Below are positions 26,621 through 36,321 of a stretch of 64,000 nucleotides of DNA, one piece after another (position 1 is the stretch's first letter; the number at the start of each line of letters is the position of its first letter). The notes below the pieces were generated by a model. That model ran no database searches. It was not told the origin of the DNA and worked only from the letters and a program-made list of their open reading frames with translations. The stretch is from positions 109,630-173,629 of the forward strand of contig NZ_AQWM01000004.1 of NCBI RefSeq assembly GCF_000376105.1. Direction: 5' to 3'. The DNA is from Asticcacaulis benevestitus DSM 16100 = ATCC BAA-896 (GTDB lineage Bacteria > Pseudomonadota > Alphaproteobacteria > Caulobacterales > Caulobacteraceae). Made by a program: the position numbers and the translations under genes.

Positions 26621-28579
26621 ATGACGTCCAGTTTTAACCGTCGCCGTTTGTTGATTACTGCCAGCGCGGGCGCTTTTACAGCCATCCTTGGGCCGGAAGT
26701 TCTGGCGCAAACCCAGCAGGTTCCGCCTGTGCCGACACCCGAACAATGGGCGAAATCACCAGCGCTGGACCATGTCTGTCTCTCCGCCGATGGCAACCAT
26801 ATCGCCTATATTAAGGAAGACGGCGGCACCAAGTACCTGCACGAGTACAATATTGCCGACAACAAATTTCAAACCTTCAACCTCGGCAAGGCAAAGATTT
26901 CCGACCTTTTCTGGATCGACGACATTCACCTTGTTCTGTCGACACTGGCCACCGGAAAAGAAGACGCCTTCGCAGGCGGACGTAGTACGTTCCAGATTGT
27001 GAGCATCTACAATCTGCAAACCCAGACCATCAATGTGCCTTTCAGCCAGATCGAAGGTTTTAAAAGCTTCGTGATGGGCGGCGTGAATGTCGTTGCGCGC
27101 GATGGCAAACGCCAGCTTACGGCGGCCACCTATCCGATAAACTTTGATGAAGCCAAATATCTCTACAGCTTTGATCTGGATAAGTCGCTCAAATACGATT
27201 TGATGGATCGCGCGCCTTGGGAAACTCACAAGTGGGTTCTCACACCCGAAGGCGAGATGGTGGCCCGCAGTCTTTATTACCCCAAATCAAACACCTGGAT
27301 TTTGCAATACAGGATGAATGGCGCCTGGAAAGACATCTATACTACGAAATCCGAAATTGACTATCCCACTCTGATTGGCCTTGGTCGCGACGGCTCATCC
27401 GTTGTTGTTTACAAAGAAGGTGAACGCGGGTTGGAAGGGAATTATTACGAAGTGACGCCAGAAGGCGTATTTTCAGCTCCTCTTCCTATCGAGGGAGCGA
27501 ATTCAGGTCCTATTTTCGATCCCAAAACCTTCCGCCTATGTGGATATCGTGGCTATGACGGCTGGGTAAATTATCATTATGACAATCCCACCATGCAGGA
27601 CCTAGTCAAAAAGGCTCAGGTCGCTATGACTGGTTATCGCATGATGATCACCGATTATGCCGATGATCCACGCAAAATGATCGTCTATTCGGAAGGTGAC
27701 GATGATTCCGGCACCTATTATTATATTGATTTCGTCTCTGGAAAAAACATAACCATTGGAGAGGCTTACCCCGATATCCCGTTTGAGTGGATCGCCGTCA
27801 AAAAGGCAATCAAATACAAAGCAGCAGATGGGCTTGAAATCGAAGCCTATCTGACACTGCCCCCTAATCGTGAAGCCAAAAATCTGCCCTTGGTGGTCAT
27901 GCCACACGGAGGCCCTATCGCGCGGGATGGCCTCGAATATGATCGTGAGGCGCAAGCCTATGCTTCGCGCGGTTATGCGGTTCTGCAACCCAACTATCGC
28001 GGTTCGGAAGGCTACGGCAATGCATTTATAACGGCCAGCTACGGACAATGGGGCAAGAAAATGCAGACAGATTTATCGGATGGTGTTCGCTATCTGGCAG
28101 CGCAGGGACTGGTGGATGCAAAGCGGGTATGCATCATCGGCGCCTCCTATGGTGGTTATGCCGCGCTGGCCGGCGTCACCCTTGATGCAGGCGTCTATAA
28201 TTGCGCTGTCGATGTGGCCGGCCTTGCCAACCTGCGCACCTTCCTGGACTGGTCGCGCGATTATGATGCCGGGCAAAAGTCAACGACCTACAACTTCTGG
28301 AAAAGATGCTTTGGTGATGAAAGTAATCTTGATAGCGCCTCCCCTATCAAGAACGTTAAAAACGTCAATGTGCCGATATTGATCGTTCATGGCAAGGATG
28401 ACACGGTCGTGCCAATCGAGCAAAGTACGAGCATGGTTTCAGCCCTGAAAACCGCCGGCAAGGATGTCACCTTCGTTCAATATGATCACACGGATCATTG
28501 GGAAACCAACGAAGCCTCGCGGATCGATATGTATAAAACGATTGTCGCCTTTATCGAGAAACACAATCCTCCGACATAG
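26621..28579 (+). CDS. S9 family serine peptidase, copy 2
   Basis: A 652-residue paralogue of the preceding gene, 68 bases downstream, with the same plan: twin-arginine signal (NRRRLLITASAGAFTAIL), beta-propeller, and C-terminal hydrolase with S509 (IGASYGGYAAL), HGKDDTVVPIEQS and HTDHWET. Colinear blocks such as YKAADGLEI-x-YLTLPP and KMQTDLSDGVR are shared with copy 1. Its third codon positions look clearly more A/T-rich than those of copy 1, so it is either an old duplicate or a separately acquired homologue. Confidence 0.9.
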   Translation: MTSSFNRRRLLITASAGAFTAILGPEVLAQTQQVPPVPTPEQWAKSPALDHVCLSADGNHIAYIKEDGGTKYLHEYNIADNKFQTFNLGKAKISDLFWIDDIHLVLSTLATGKEDAFAGGRSTFQIVSIYNLQTQTINVPFSQIEGFKSFVMGGVNVVARDGKRQLTAATYPINFDEAKYLYSFDLDKSLKYDLMDRAPWETHKWVLTPEGEMVARSLYYPKSNTWILQYRMNGAWKDIYTTKSEIDYPTLIGLGRDGSSVVVYKEGERGLEGNYYEVTPEGVFSAPLPIEGANSGPIFDPKTFRLCGYRGYDGWVNYHYDNPTMQDLVKKAQVAMTGYRMMITDYADDPRKMIVYSEGDDDSGTYYYIDFVSGKNITIGEAYPDIPFEWIAVKKAIKYKAADGLEIEAYLTLPPNREAKNLPLVVMPHGGPIARDGLEYDREAQAYASRGYAVLQPNYRGSEGYGNAFITASYGQWGKKMQTDLSDGVRYLAAQGLVDAKRVCIIGASYGGYAALAGVTLDAGVYNCAVDVAGLANLRTFLDWSRDYDAGQKSTTYNFWKRCFGDESNLDSASPIKNVKNVNVPILIVHGKDDTVVPIEQSTSMVSALKTAGKDVTFVQYDHTDHWETNEASRIDMYKTIVAFIEKHNPPT

Positions 28580-28581
28580 CC

Positions 28582-29097
28582 TCAAGGCATAGTCGGGGCC
28601 GGTGTTTCATCGCTGTTGCCGGCGGCGATATAGGCTTTGAGCGAGAAGCCTTCGGGGAAATTGACGCTGGGCGGGTAGGACAGATCGGCCACCCGCCAGC
28701 CCGGCGGCGTCGCCGTGAAGGCATAGATCACCGTGGTCGGTTCGTCGAAATTCTTGAAACGGGCAGTCACGGTTGCGCTGTCGCCACTCATGGGCGTGGC
28801 GGTGACCGTAACGTCGCTGATCTGAAAATCCTGACCGTTAGCGAAGACATCCCAGTCGATCAGCGGCAGATCGCCGTCCGGCGCACTTGTGGCGGCGGTA
28901 TAGAGCGCCTCAAGGGAGTCGGTGAAGAAGGTCTTCTGGCCTTCGGTCGGTGATTCCGGCGCCTCGGTCGGTGGCGCCTGGTAGCCGGCGTAAAGTGTCT
29001 TGATGATGGTGACGGGATCGGGACCCGGTGTCGCCGCATGCGCGGTCTGAACGAGCAGGGTCGCCAGAGGCAGGACAAGCAAGGTGCGGCGCAGCAT
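28582..29097 (-). CDS. Secreted protein of DUF3828-like type
   Basis: A 171-residue protein starting at ATG 29097 with a clean signal peptide (MLRRTLLVLPLATLLVQTAHA). The mature part (DPVTIIKTLYAGYQAP, DSLEALY, LPLIDWDVFANGQDF-QISDV, VTARFKNFDEPTTVIYAF, GWRVADLSYP) follows the pattern of DUF3828 periplasmic proteins: an N-terminal helix, then an NTF2-like sheet. Function unknown. The frame extends upstream to 29238, but that part lacks a ribosome site and secretion signal. Its 3' end lies 2 bases from the convergent S9 gene. Confidence 0.65.
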   Translation of the reverse strand: MLRRTLLVLPLATLLVQTAHAATPGPDPVTIIKTLYAGYQAPPTEAPESPTEGQKTFFTDSLEALYTAATSAPDGDLPLIDWDVFANGQDFQISDVTVTATPMSGDSATVTARFKNFDEPTTVIYAFTATPPGWRVADLSYPPSVNFPEGFSLKAYIAAGNSDETPAPTMP

Positions 29098-29255
29098 GAC
29101 GGACTTCCCCCGAAAGCAGATTTCGGGAGCATAATCCAGACCACACCGCGCCGCCACGCACATTATGTAACCATTCCAGCAGCTCAAGCGCCGCATCGGC
29201 GGCGGCGGGCCTTGCCCTTGCCAAGATGCTTTCAGCACCTTGGAGGCAGACTATT

Positions 29256-30251
29256 TTAGAGCGCCTTGATGGCGACCTTTTCTTCGGCGCGGGTGATTAG
29301 CGGATTGCGCAGGCCATAGGCGTAGGGCGCGGCCGTGATCTCAAACACGTCGCCGTCCTTCGTCTGGATACCGTCGGCGAACGACGCCGTGGCCGTGCCG
29401 AAGCAATGGACATGCACATCGCCCGGCTGGCGGAACAGGTCGTATTTGAAGTGATGGTGCTCAAGGTTATCAAGCGAGTGGGACATGTTGTCCTCGCCCG
29501 AGATAAACGGCTTTTCCCAGATGACCTCATTGCCACGCCAGATGCGCGAGGTGCCGCGCACGTCCTTCGGCAGGTCGCCGGTCAGGATTTCGACGCCAAG
29601 CGACGCCGGACGCAGCTTGGAGTGGGCCAGCCACAGATAGTTCTGCTTCTCGGTGACGTGGTCGGAAAATTCGTTGGCGAGGGCATAGCCGATGCGGTAC
29701 GGCGCGCCGTCGTCACCGATGACATAGATGCCGGCCATTTCAGGCTCTTCGCCGCCGTCTTCAGCGAAGGCGGGCGATTTCAGCTCGGCGCCGGGGCCGA
29801 CGAGCGTGGTGCCATTGCCCTTGTAGAACCATTCCGGTTGTGCGCCGACGATGCCGGCTTCGGGCTTGCCGTTTTTCACGCCCATCAGGAACATGCGCAT
29901 GGAATCGGTCTGGGTTTCGGCAGCCGCCGCGGCCTTGTGCATCTTGTCGCGACCTTCGGCGGAACCGAGGTGGGTCAGGCCGGTGCCGGTGACGTGCAGG
30001 TGAGCCGCGTCGGGGTGATCGATCGGCGCCAGGACACGGCCTTCCGACAGGGCAACCGCCACGTCGATCTCGTCGCCCAGGCCTTGCGTCTCGACCTGCG
30101 CGGCCAGGGAAGCCTTGGCGGCAATGGCCTTGCGGGCCAGTTCGTAGGTTGAGCTGACGCCATTAATGCTGCGCGCCGATCCATCTGCCTGCGCGGCCAG
30201 AACGCGGCGCTCGCCTTCCGGCGTGACAATCTGTATAAGACGCAGGGTCAT
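29256..30251 (-). CDS. GguC/AraD1 family protein (FAH-fold sugar-acid dehydratase)
   Basis: A 331-residue fumarylacetoacetase-fold protein of the AraD1/GguC group, associated with the dehydration of 2-keto-3-deoxy-pentonates (or -galactonates) in non-phosphorylative sugar routes. Visible: HLHVTGTGLTHLGSAEGRDKMH, EWFYKGNGTTLVGPG, the metal-site acids GGEEPEMAGIYV, and the ending DVFEITAAPYAYGLRNPL. The ATG at 30251 has GGAAG upstream. It is divergent from the GntR-type regulator and close to the XylD-like dehydratase, whose product it would use. The exact substrate is inferred. Confidence 0.88.
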   Translation of the reverse strand: MTLRLIQIVTPEGERRVLAAQADGSARSINGVSSTYELARKAIAAKASLAAQVETQGLGDEIDVAVALSEGRVLAPIDHPDAAHLHVTGTGLTHLGSAEGRDKMHKAAAAAETQTDSMRMFLMGVKNGKPEAGIVGAQPEWFYKGNGTTLVGPGAELKSPAFAEDGGEEPEMAGIYVIGDDGAPYRIGYALANEFSDHVTEKQNYLWLAHSKLRPASLGVEILTGDLPKDVRGTSRIWRGNEVIWEKPFISGEDNMSHSLDNLEHHHFKYDLFRQPGDVHVHCFGTATASFADGIQTKDGDVFEITAAPYAYGLRNPLITRAEEKVAIKAL

Positions 30252-30303
30252 TTAAAACTTCCTCTCTGTTGCGCACATGATCGAGGCCATGCACGCCATT
30301 AAC

Positions 30304-30364
30304 TCAGACAAATGGCTATATTCTAAGCTCTTTAGCTTGTAAATTCACTTTGTCAAACAGACAA
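30304..30364. promoter_or_regulatory. Candidate GntR-regulator sites between gguC and its regulator
   Basis: TCAGACAA (30304-30311, i.e. TTGTCTGA toward gguC) and the inverted repeat TTGTC-AAACA-GACAA (30350-30364) lie in the 146-base divergent promoter region. The same TTGTCTGA core recurs at 31307 before the epimerase gene. GntR/FadR-group regulators favour TNGTNNNACNA; these are close to that pattern. Binding is inferred. Confidence 0.55.
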
Positions 30365-30397
30365 TTCAATGTCATGTGTTGGGCTAAGGAAACACAT

Positions 30398-31228
30398 ATG
30401 CGAAAACCCATCCCTGCCTCTGCGTCAACCTCTGCCACCGATCCGAAGTCGACCGGCAGCCGCCTGAAAATCAGTCCGGCCCGCGCCTTGCGCGGCGATG
30501 TCCAGCATAATGCCGCCACCCATGGCCATACCATGTATCAGGGCCGCCTGCACGGCGCTCTGGCGCATCGCCTCGGCGTCGACATCCTTCGCGGCACGTT
30601 CAAGTCCGGCGAGATCCTGCCCAACGAAATCGAATCGAGCTCGAAACTCGATATTTCGCGCTCGGCCTATCGTGAGGCGATTCGCATTCTGGCCGCCAAG
30701 GGCATGGTCGAAAGCCGCCCCAAAACCGGCACGCGCGTCACCGAGCGCGAGCGCTGGAACCTGCTCGATCCCGAAGTGCTCGGCTGGATGTTTGAAACCG
30801 AGCCCAGTCAGGACTTTATCAAGTCGCTGTTCGAGCTGCGCCTGATCACCGAGCCGGCCGCCGCCGAACTGGCCGCCACCCGTCGCACCGAGGCGCAGAT
30901 CGAGCAGATGCGCAGCGCGCTGGAGATCATGAAGCGCGAAACCTTGCAATCGGAGACAGGCCGCCGCGCCGATCTTGATTTCCACCACGCCCTGATCCAG
31001 GCCACCTGCAACGAGGCTCTCGCCTCGCTGTCGAGTTCGATCGAGGCCGCCGTCTCTTGGACCACGCGCTACAAGGCGCGCCACAACGCCCTGACGCGCG
31101 ATCCGGTGCCCGACCATGAGCGCGTGTTCGAGGCCATCGAACGCCGTGACGCCAGCGGCGCGCGCTGGTGCATGGAATCACTGATCCGCATGGCCCACGA
31201 AGACACCCAGCGCACCTTTTCCCAGTAG
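30398..31228 (+). CDS. GntR/FadR-family transcriptional regulator
   Basis: A 276-residue regulator. A 45-residue polar N-terminal extension precedes the winged helix (GALAHRLGVDILRGTFKSGEILPNEIESSSKLDISRSAYREAIRILAAKGMVESRPKTGTRV), followed by the all-helical FCD ligand domain (FIKSLFELRLITEPAAAELAATRRT; LDFHHALIQATCNEAL; DHERVFEAIERRD, with the metal/ligand-type histidines). ATG 30398 has AAGGAA upstream; an in-frame TTG at 30350 overlaps the putative operator. By position it should control the divergent gguC and the downstream pentose genes, responding to a sugar acid; that is inference. Confidence 0.9.
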   Translation: MRKPIPASASTSATDPKSTGSRLKISPARALRGDVQHNAATHGHTMYQGRLHGALAHRLGVDILRGTFKSGEILPNEIESSSKLDISRSAYREAIRILAAKGMVESRPKTGTRVTERERWNLLDPEVLGWMFETEPSQDFIKSLFELRLITEPAAAELAATRRTEAQIEQMRSALEIMKRETLQSETGRRADLDFHHALIQATCNEALASLSSSIEAAVSWTTRYKARHNALTRDPVPDHERVFEAIERRDASGARWCMESLIRMAHEDTQRTFSQ

Positions 31229-31306
31229 TCGTCCCCCACATTTACAGGCGCAACAGGACGCACCGTCAAATTGTTGCTTTATTTTGTACGATATATGCTT
31301 TTTTTA

Positions 31307-31317
31307 TTGTCTGACTA
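31307..31317 (+). promoter_or_regulatory. FadR/GntR-type box upstream of the epimerase gene
   Basis: TTGTCTGACTA fits the TNGTNNNACNA consensus of FadR-group GntR regulators exactly. It sits in the 224-base gap between the regulator and the epimerase, in a T-rich stretch that may hold the promoter. Confidence 0.55.
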
Positions 31318-31452
31318 ATGCCTGCGCGGTATGTAACGGTCAGAAAATCATAAACGCGCGCCCGGCCCTTCGTCATTTTTAGCCGGCGTGGCGATACAGG
31401 AATGGAAAGCCGGCGCCGCACCACGGCGTCATCAGTTCACAAGAAGGATGGT

Positions 31453-32646
31453 ATGATGTTGGTTACGAAAAGATTTGCTCTGGTCGCCGGACTGGGCACG
31501 CTGATGCTGCTCAGCGCCTGCTCGGACAAGGCCCCCAAGGGCGATACGGCGGTCACGGCGGCTTCCGCCGGCGTCACCGCGACGCGCGCATCGTTTGGCG
31601 CGCTGTCCGATGGCACGGCCGTCGAAAGCGTCGAACTGAAGAACTCCAAGGGCATTTCGGTCAAGCTCATCACCTATGGCGCCGCCATGCAGAGCCTGCT
31701 GGTGCCTGACAAGGATGGCAAGGCCGCCGACATCATCATCGGTTACGACACGATCGAAGGTTACGAGAAGACCCCGAACTTCACCAATGTCACGGTCGGC
31801 CGTTACGCCAACCGCATCGCCGGCGGCAAGTTCACGCTCGACGGCAAGACCTTCACCCTGCCGCTGAACGACAAGACCAACACCCTCCACGGCGGGCCGA
31901 AGGGCTGGGACAAGCTCAACTGGACGATCAAGGACGTGAAGTCCGGCGCCAATGAAGCCTCGGTCACCTTTACCCTGACCTCCAAGGATGGCGATCAGGG
32001 CTTCCCCGGCACGGTCGTCGCCGACGTGACCTACACCCTGACCGAAAACAACGATCTGTCCTTCACCTACAAGGCCACCACCGACAAGCCGACCGTGGTC
32101 AACCTGACCAATCACGGCCTCTATAACCTGGGCGGCATCCCTGCCACCCGTCTGGCCACCGACGCCGAACTGAAGATCGAATCCGACGCCATCCTGCCGG
32201 TCGACAAGGCGCTGATCCCGACGGGCAAGGAAATGCCGGTCAAGGGCACGCCGTTCGACTTCACATCGCCGGCTCTGGTCACCGATCGCGTCAAGTCGAC
32301 CGATCCGCAGATCGTTATCGGCAATGGCGGCATCGACCACAACTACGTCATCCGTGGCGGCCTGACCGCGGCGCCGAAGCTGGCTGTTACCCTCGAGGAC
32401 AAGACCTCCGGCCGCGGCATGACCATCTCGACCACCGAGCCCGGCGTGCAGATGTATACGGGCAACTTCCTTGACGGCAAGATCGTCGGCAAGGGCGGTC
32501 AGAGCCTGGTGAAATATCAGGCCATCGCCTTCGAAGCCCAGCGCTATCCGGACAGCCCCAACCACCCGGCCTTCCCGACCACGCGTCTCGATCCGGGCCA
32601 AACCTACACCCAGACCACTGTCCATCACTTCTACACTGTAAAGTAA
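31453..32646 (+). CDS. Aldose 1-epimerase, predicted lipoprotein
   Basis: A 397-residue GalM-type mutarotase interconverting alpha and beta anomers of aldoses. The start MMLVTKRFALVAGLGTLMLLSAC carries a signal and lipobox (LLSAC), so it acts outside the cytoplasm. Family motifs: ITYGAAMQSLLVPDKDG, VGRYANRIAGGKFTLDG, NTLHGGPKGWDK (catalytic-type histidine), VVNLTNHGLYNLGG (second histidine), IDHNYVIRG, and GVQMYTGNFLDG with the C-terminal EAQRYPDSPNHPAFP glutamate. ATG 31453 or 31456 follows AAGGA. It starts the pentose operon. Confidence 0.92.
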   Translation: MMLVTKRFALVAGLGTLMLLSACSDKAPKGDTAVTAASAGVTATRASFGALSDGTAVESVELKNSKGISVKLITYGAAMQSLLVPDKDGKAADIIIGYDTIEGYEKTPNFTNVTVGRYANRIAGGKFTLDGKTFTLPLNDKTNTLHGGPKGWDKLNWTIKDVKSGANEASVTFTLTSKDGDQGFPGTVVADVTYTLTENNDLSFTYKATTDKPTVVNLTNHGLYNLGGIPATRLATDAELKIESDAILPVDKALIPTGKEMPVKGTPFDFTSPALVTDRVKSTDPQIVIGNGGIDHNYVIRGGLTAAPKLAVTLEDKTSGRGMTISTTEPGVQMYTGNFLDGKIVGKGGQSLVKYQAIAFEAQRYPDSPNHPAFPTTRLDPGQTYTQTTVHHFYTVK

Positions 32647-32655
32647 ACCGACCCT

Positions 32656-34455
32656 ATGTCCGATTCCGTTACCCCCCAAAAGCTCCGTTCACGCGCCTGG
32701 TTCGACAATCCGTCCAACCCGGATATGACGGCGCTCTATCTCGAACGCTACATGAACTTCGGCCTGTCGCTGGAGGAATTGCAGTCGGGCAAGCCGATCA
32801 TTGGCATTGCCCAGACGGGGTCGGACCTTTCTCCCTGTAACCGCCACCATCTGGTGCTGGCCGATCGCATCCGCGAAGGCATCCGCGAAGCCGGCGGTAT
32901 CGCGCTCGAATTTCCGGTCCATCCGATTCAGGAAACCGGCAAGCGCCCCACCGCCGGTCTCGACCGCAACCTGGCCTATATCGGCCTCGTCGAAGTTCTG
33001 TACGGCTACCCGCTCGACGGCGTCGTGCTGACCATCGGCTGCGACAAGACCACCCCCGCCTGCCTGATGGCTGCGGCCACCGTCAATATCCCCGCCATCG
33101 CCCTCTCGGTCGGCCCCATGCTCAACGGCTGGTACAAGGGCGAGCGCACGGGTTCGGGCACCATCGTCTGGAAGGCTAGAGAACTGCTGGCTGCCGGCGA
33201 GATCGACTATCAGGGCTTCATCAAGCTCGTCGCGTCGTCCGCGCCTTCGACCGGCTATTGCAACACCATGGGCACGGCCACCACGATGAATTCGCTGGCC
33301 GAAGCCCTGGGTATGCAACTCCCCTATTCGGCCGCCATTCCGGCGCCGCACCGCGACCGTCAGGAAACCGCCTACCTCACCGGCAAGCGCATCGTTGACA
33401 TGGTGCACGAAGACCTGAAGCCTTCGGACATCCTGACCAAGGACGCCTTCGTCAACGCCATCCGCGTCAACTCGGCCATCGGCGGCAGCACAAATGCGCC
33501 GATTCACCTCAACGCTCTGGCCCGCCATATCGGCGTCGATCTCCAGGTCGAGGAATGGCAGGAATTCGGCGAAGAAGTGCCGCTGCTGGTCAATCTGATG
33601 CCGGCCGGTGAATATCTCGGCGAAGATTACCACCATGCCGGTGGCGTGCCCGCCGTCGTCAAGCAACTGATGAATCAGGGCCTGATCCATGAGAACGCCA
33701 TGACCGTCAACGGCAAGACCATTGGCGAAAACTGCGCCAAGGCCGTGATCGAAGACGAAAAGGTCATCAAGCCTTACGATCAGCCGCTAAAAGAGCGCGC
33801 CGGTTTCCGCGTCCTGTCGGGCAATCTGTTCGATTCGGCCGTCATGAAGGTGTCGGTCATCTCGCCCGAATTCCGCGAGCGTTACCTGAACAATCCGGCC
33901 GATCCGCAGGCCTTTGTCGGCCGTGCCATCGTGTTTGACGGCCCCGAAGATTACCACCACCGCATCGACGACGGGTCGCTCAATATCGACGAGCACTGCA
34001 TCCTTTTCATGCGCGGCGCAGGCCCCATCGGTTATCCGGGCGCCGCCGAAGTGGTCAACATGCGTTGCCCCACCTACCTGATCAAGCGCGGCATCCATTC
34101 GCTCGCCTGTATCGGTGATGGCCGTCAGTCCGGCACCTCGGGCTCGCCATCGATCCTCAACGCCTCTCCGGAAGCGGCGGCCGGCGGCAATCTCGCCCTG
34201 CTCGTCACCGGCGACAAGGTGCGCGTCGATCTCAACACCAACACGGTCAATGTCCTGATTTCCGATGAGGAACTGGCACAGCGCCGTGCGAAACTGGAAG
34301 CTGAAGGCGGCTACAAGTATCCCGCCAGCCAGACGCCGTGGCAGGAAATGCAGCGCCGCACCGTCGGTCAGATGGGCAGCGGCGCCTGTCTGGAAGACGC
34401 CATCCAGTTCCAGCAGATTGCCCAGACACGAGGCCTGCCACGCGATAACCACTAG
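32656..34455 (+). CDS. xylD: IlvD/Edd-family aldonate dehydratase, XylD-like (D-xylonate or L-arabonate)
   Basis: A 599-residue Fe-S dehydratase converting an aldonate to its 2-keto-3-deoxy acid. It shows the cluster cysteines in [21 protein letters not shown] and [13 protein letters not shown], the [18 protein letters not shown] motif, and the C-terminal [22 protein letters not shown]. Overall wording ([37 protein letters not shown]; ending LPRDNH) is very close to what I recall of Caulobacter crescentus XylD, more than to L-arabonate dehydratases. Substrate is therefore most likely D-xylonate, but arabonate is possible. It begins 9 bases after the epimerase stop. Confidence 0.85.
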   Translation: MSDSVTPQKLRSRAWFDNPSNPDMTALYLERYMNFGLSLEELQSGKPIIGIAQTGSDLSPCNRHHLVLADRIREGIREAGGIALEFPVHPIQETGKRPTAGLDRNLAYIGLVEVLYGYPLDGVVLTIGCDKTTPACLMAAATVNIPAIALSVGPMLNGWYKGERTGSGTIVWKARELLAAGEIDYQGFIKLVASSAPSTGYCNTMGTATTMNSLAEALGMQLPYSAAIPAPHRDRQETAYLTGKRIVDMVHEDLKPSDILTKDAFVNAIRVNSAIGGSTNAPIHLNALARHIGVDLQVEEWQEFGEEVPLLVNLMPAGEYLGEDYHHAGGVPAVVKQLMNQGLIHENAMTVNGKTIGENCAKAVIEDEKVIKPYDQPLKERAGFRVLSGNLFDSAVMKVSVISPEFRERYLNNPADPQAFVGRAIVFDGPEDYHHRIDDGSLNIDEHCILFMRGAGPIGYPGAAEVVNMRCPTYLIKRGIHSLACIGDGRQSGTSGSPSILNASPEAAAGGNLALLVTGDKVRVDLNTNTVNVLISDEELAQRRAKLEAEGGYKYPASQTPWQEMQRRTVGQMGSGACLEDAIQFQQIAQTRGLPRDNH

Positions 34456-34486
34456 GCCTTAGGTGGCCCCGAACAATGGAGGCCGC

Positions 34487-36142
34487 ATGTCCATATTAAA
34501 AACCGCCTTGTTGACGGCCGCGCTCTTGATGGGTGCGGCCGTTTCCGCGTCCGCCGACAGCTTCCCCGTGAAGATATCGGTCGATGCCGCGAAAACGACC
34601 GGGCCGGTCGAGCCGATCTGGCGCTTCTTCGGCGCCGATGAGCCCAACTACGCCACCATGAAGGATGGCCGCAGCCTCCTCACCTCGCTCGGCGCACTCT
34701 CCCCCGGCCATGTCTATTTCCGCGCCCACAACCTGCTGACCTCGGGTGACGGCACGCCGGCACTGAAATGGGGCTCCACCAATGCCTATACCGAGGACGC
34801 GCAAGGTCATCCGGTCTATGACTGGCGCATCATCGACCGTATCTTCGACACCTACCTGGCGCGCGGCGTGAAACCCTATGTCGAGATTGGCTTCATGCCC
34901 GAAGCCCTCTCCACGCAGCCGCAGCCCTATCAGCACACCTGGCGGCCAGGCAGCGGCAGCCTGCGCACCGGCTGGGCCTATCCGCCAAAAGACTACGGCA
35001 AGTGGGAAGAGCTGGTCTATCAATGGGTGAAGCACTGCGTCGAGCGCTACGGCCATGACGAGGTGGCGAGCTGGTACTGGCAAACCTGGAACGAAGCCAA
35101 CCTGCCGCAATATTACTGGGGCGGCACCCGCGGAGAGTTCTTCAAACTGCACGAGGTCAGCGTCAGGGCCGTGCGCCGCGCCCTGCCTGAGGCCCGCGTC
35201 GGCGGCCCGGATATGGCCGGCGCCAATGATGATTTCATGTCGGCCTTCATGGATCACATGGAAAAGACGGCGACACCGACAGATTTCCTGTCCTTCCATG
35301 CCAAGGGCGGGCCTGAATTCGTGGAGGGTCATGTCCGCATGGGGCTTGCCACCCAGCTCCGGGCGGCCGATCACGAATTTGCCGCCATCGCCGCGCGTCC
35401 GGCCTTCAAAGACAAGCCGATCATTATCGGCGAGTTCGATCCGGAGGGCTGCGCCGCCTGCCAGGGCCCGGCCAATGCCTATCGCAACGGCACCATGTAT
35501 TCGAGCTATACGGCTGCCAGCTTCACGCGTGTCGCCGAATTGGCGCAGCGGCGCGGTGTGAAACTCGAAGGCGCTTTAAGCTGGGCGTTTGAATTCGAGG
35601 ACCAGCGCTATTTCGCCGGCTTCCGCCAACTGGCCAGCAACGGAATCGACATGCCGGTGCTCAATGTCTTTCGCCTGTTCTCGCGGATGAAGGGACAGCA
35701 TGTCGCCGCCCTGTCCGATCATCAGACGCCGCTTGATGCCGTCATGACCAGCGGTGTGCGCGATGATGCTGACGTCGGCGTTACAGCGGCACGCGACGGC
35801 GATCGCCTCAGCATCCTTGTCTGGCACTATCATGACGATGATGTCGCCGGGCCGGACGCGGCGGTGTCTCTGGCGCTTGACCACTTGCCGGCCGCCTTCA
35901 AAAAGGGCGCGGTCATGACGCGCTACCGTATCGACGCGACCCACGCCAACAGCTTTGCCGCTTATCAGGCCATGGGATCGCCCCTGGCGCCCGACAATGC
36001 GCAGTACGACGCCCTGAAAGCGGCGGCCTTACTGGCGCCCGATCAACCGGCTGCGCTAAACATAAACGCCGGCGAGACAAGTCTGAATTTCGAGCTGCCG
36101 CGTCAGGGCGTCACCTTGCTCGTAATCACACCCGTGAATTAG
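34487..36142 (+). CDS. Glycoside hydrolase of the GH39 type (beta-xylosidase-like), secreted
   Basis: A 551-residue exported glycosidase. Signal peptide MSILKTALLTAALLMGAAVSASA; ATG 34487 follows GGAGG. The TIM-barrel core shows the acid/base glutamate in YWQTWNEANLPQYYWGG and the nucleophile candidate in IIIGEFDPEGCAACQG, both in the positions usual for clan GH-A family 39 (xylosidases, iduronidases). A beta-rich C-terminal domain follows (VGVTAARDGDRLSILVWHYHDDD). It is 31 bases after xylD, so xylose or arabinose released from oligosaccharides would feed this pathway. Confidence 0.85.
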   Translation: MSILKTALLTAALLMGAAVSASADSFPVKISVDAAKTTGPVEPIWRFFGADEPNYATMKDGRSLLTSLGALSPGHVYFRAHNLLTSGDGTPALKWGSTNAYTEDAQGHPVYDWRIIDRIFDTYLARGVKPYVEIGFMPEALSTQPQPYQHTWRPGSGSLRTGWAYPPKDYGKWEELVYQWVKHCVERYGHDEVASWYWQTWNEANLPQYYWGGTRGEFFKLHEVSVRAVRRALPEARVGGPDMAGANDDFMSAFMDHMEKTATPTDFLSFHAKGGPEFVEGHVRMGLATQLRAADHEFAAIAARPAFKDKPIIIGEFDPEGCAACQGPANAYRNGTMYSSYTAASFTRVAELAQRRGVKLEGALSWAFEFEDQRYFAGFRQLASNGIDMPVLNVFRLFSRMKGQHVAALSDHQTPLDAVMTSGVRDDADVGVTAARDGDRLSILVWHYHDDDVAGPDAAVSLALDHLPAAFKKGAVMTRYRIDATHANSFAAYQAMGSPLAPDNAQYDALKAAALLAPDQPAALNINAGETSLNFELPRQGVTLLVITPVN

Positions 36143-36230
36143 GCCGTGCCCGAAGGCGCCTGTGAGCCGCGGAAAGACAGGTGGCGTGACCTGCATCAGG
36201 TATATTCTTGCGCATTTTTACGCCCGCACC

Positions 36231-36259
36231 TTGACACCGGTGTCACGATCTTGCCTAAT
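36231..36259 (+). promoter_or_regulatory. Promoter with a 14-bp perfect palindrome upstream of the MFS gene
   Basis: TGACACCGGTGTCA (36232-36245) is a perfect palindrome with a CG centre, the form typical of LacI-family operators in proteobacteria. It overlaps a -35 TTGACA (36231-36236); CCTAAT (36254-36259) is at the right distance for a -10. No LacI-family gene is present in the window. Confidence 0.6.
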
Positions 36260-36321
36260 CATGTCTGACGCCAAGCCTTGAGGTGACGGCTTTATAAAAC
36301 AAAATTACGTGCAGGAAGTCG

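Noticed and set aside
31432-32679. A 415-codon minus-strand frame over the epimerase
   Set aside because: The plus-strand epimerase has a lipobox and all family motifs; the antisense frame is low-complexity G/V/D/R-rich.
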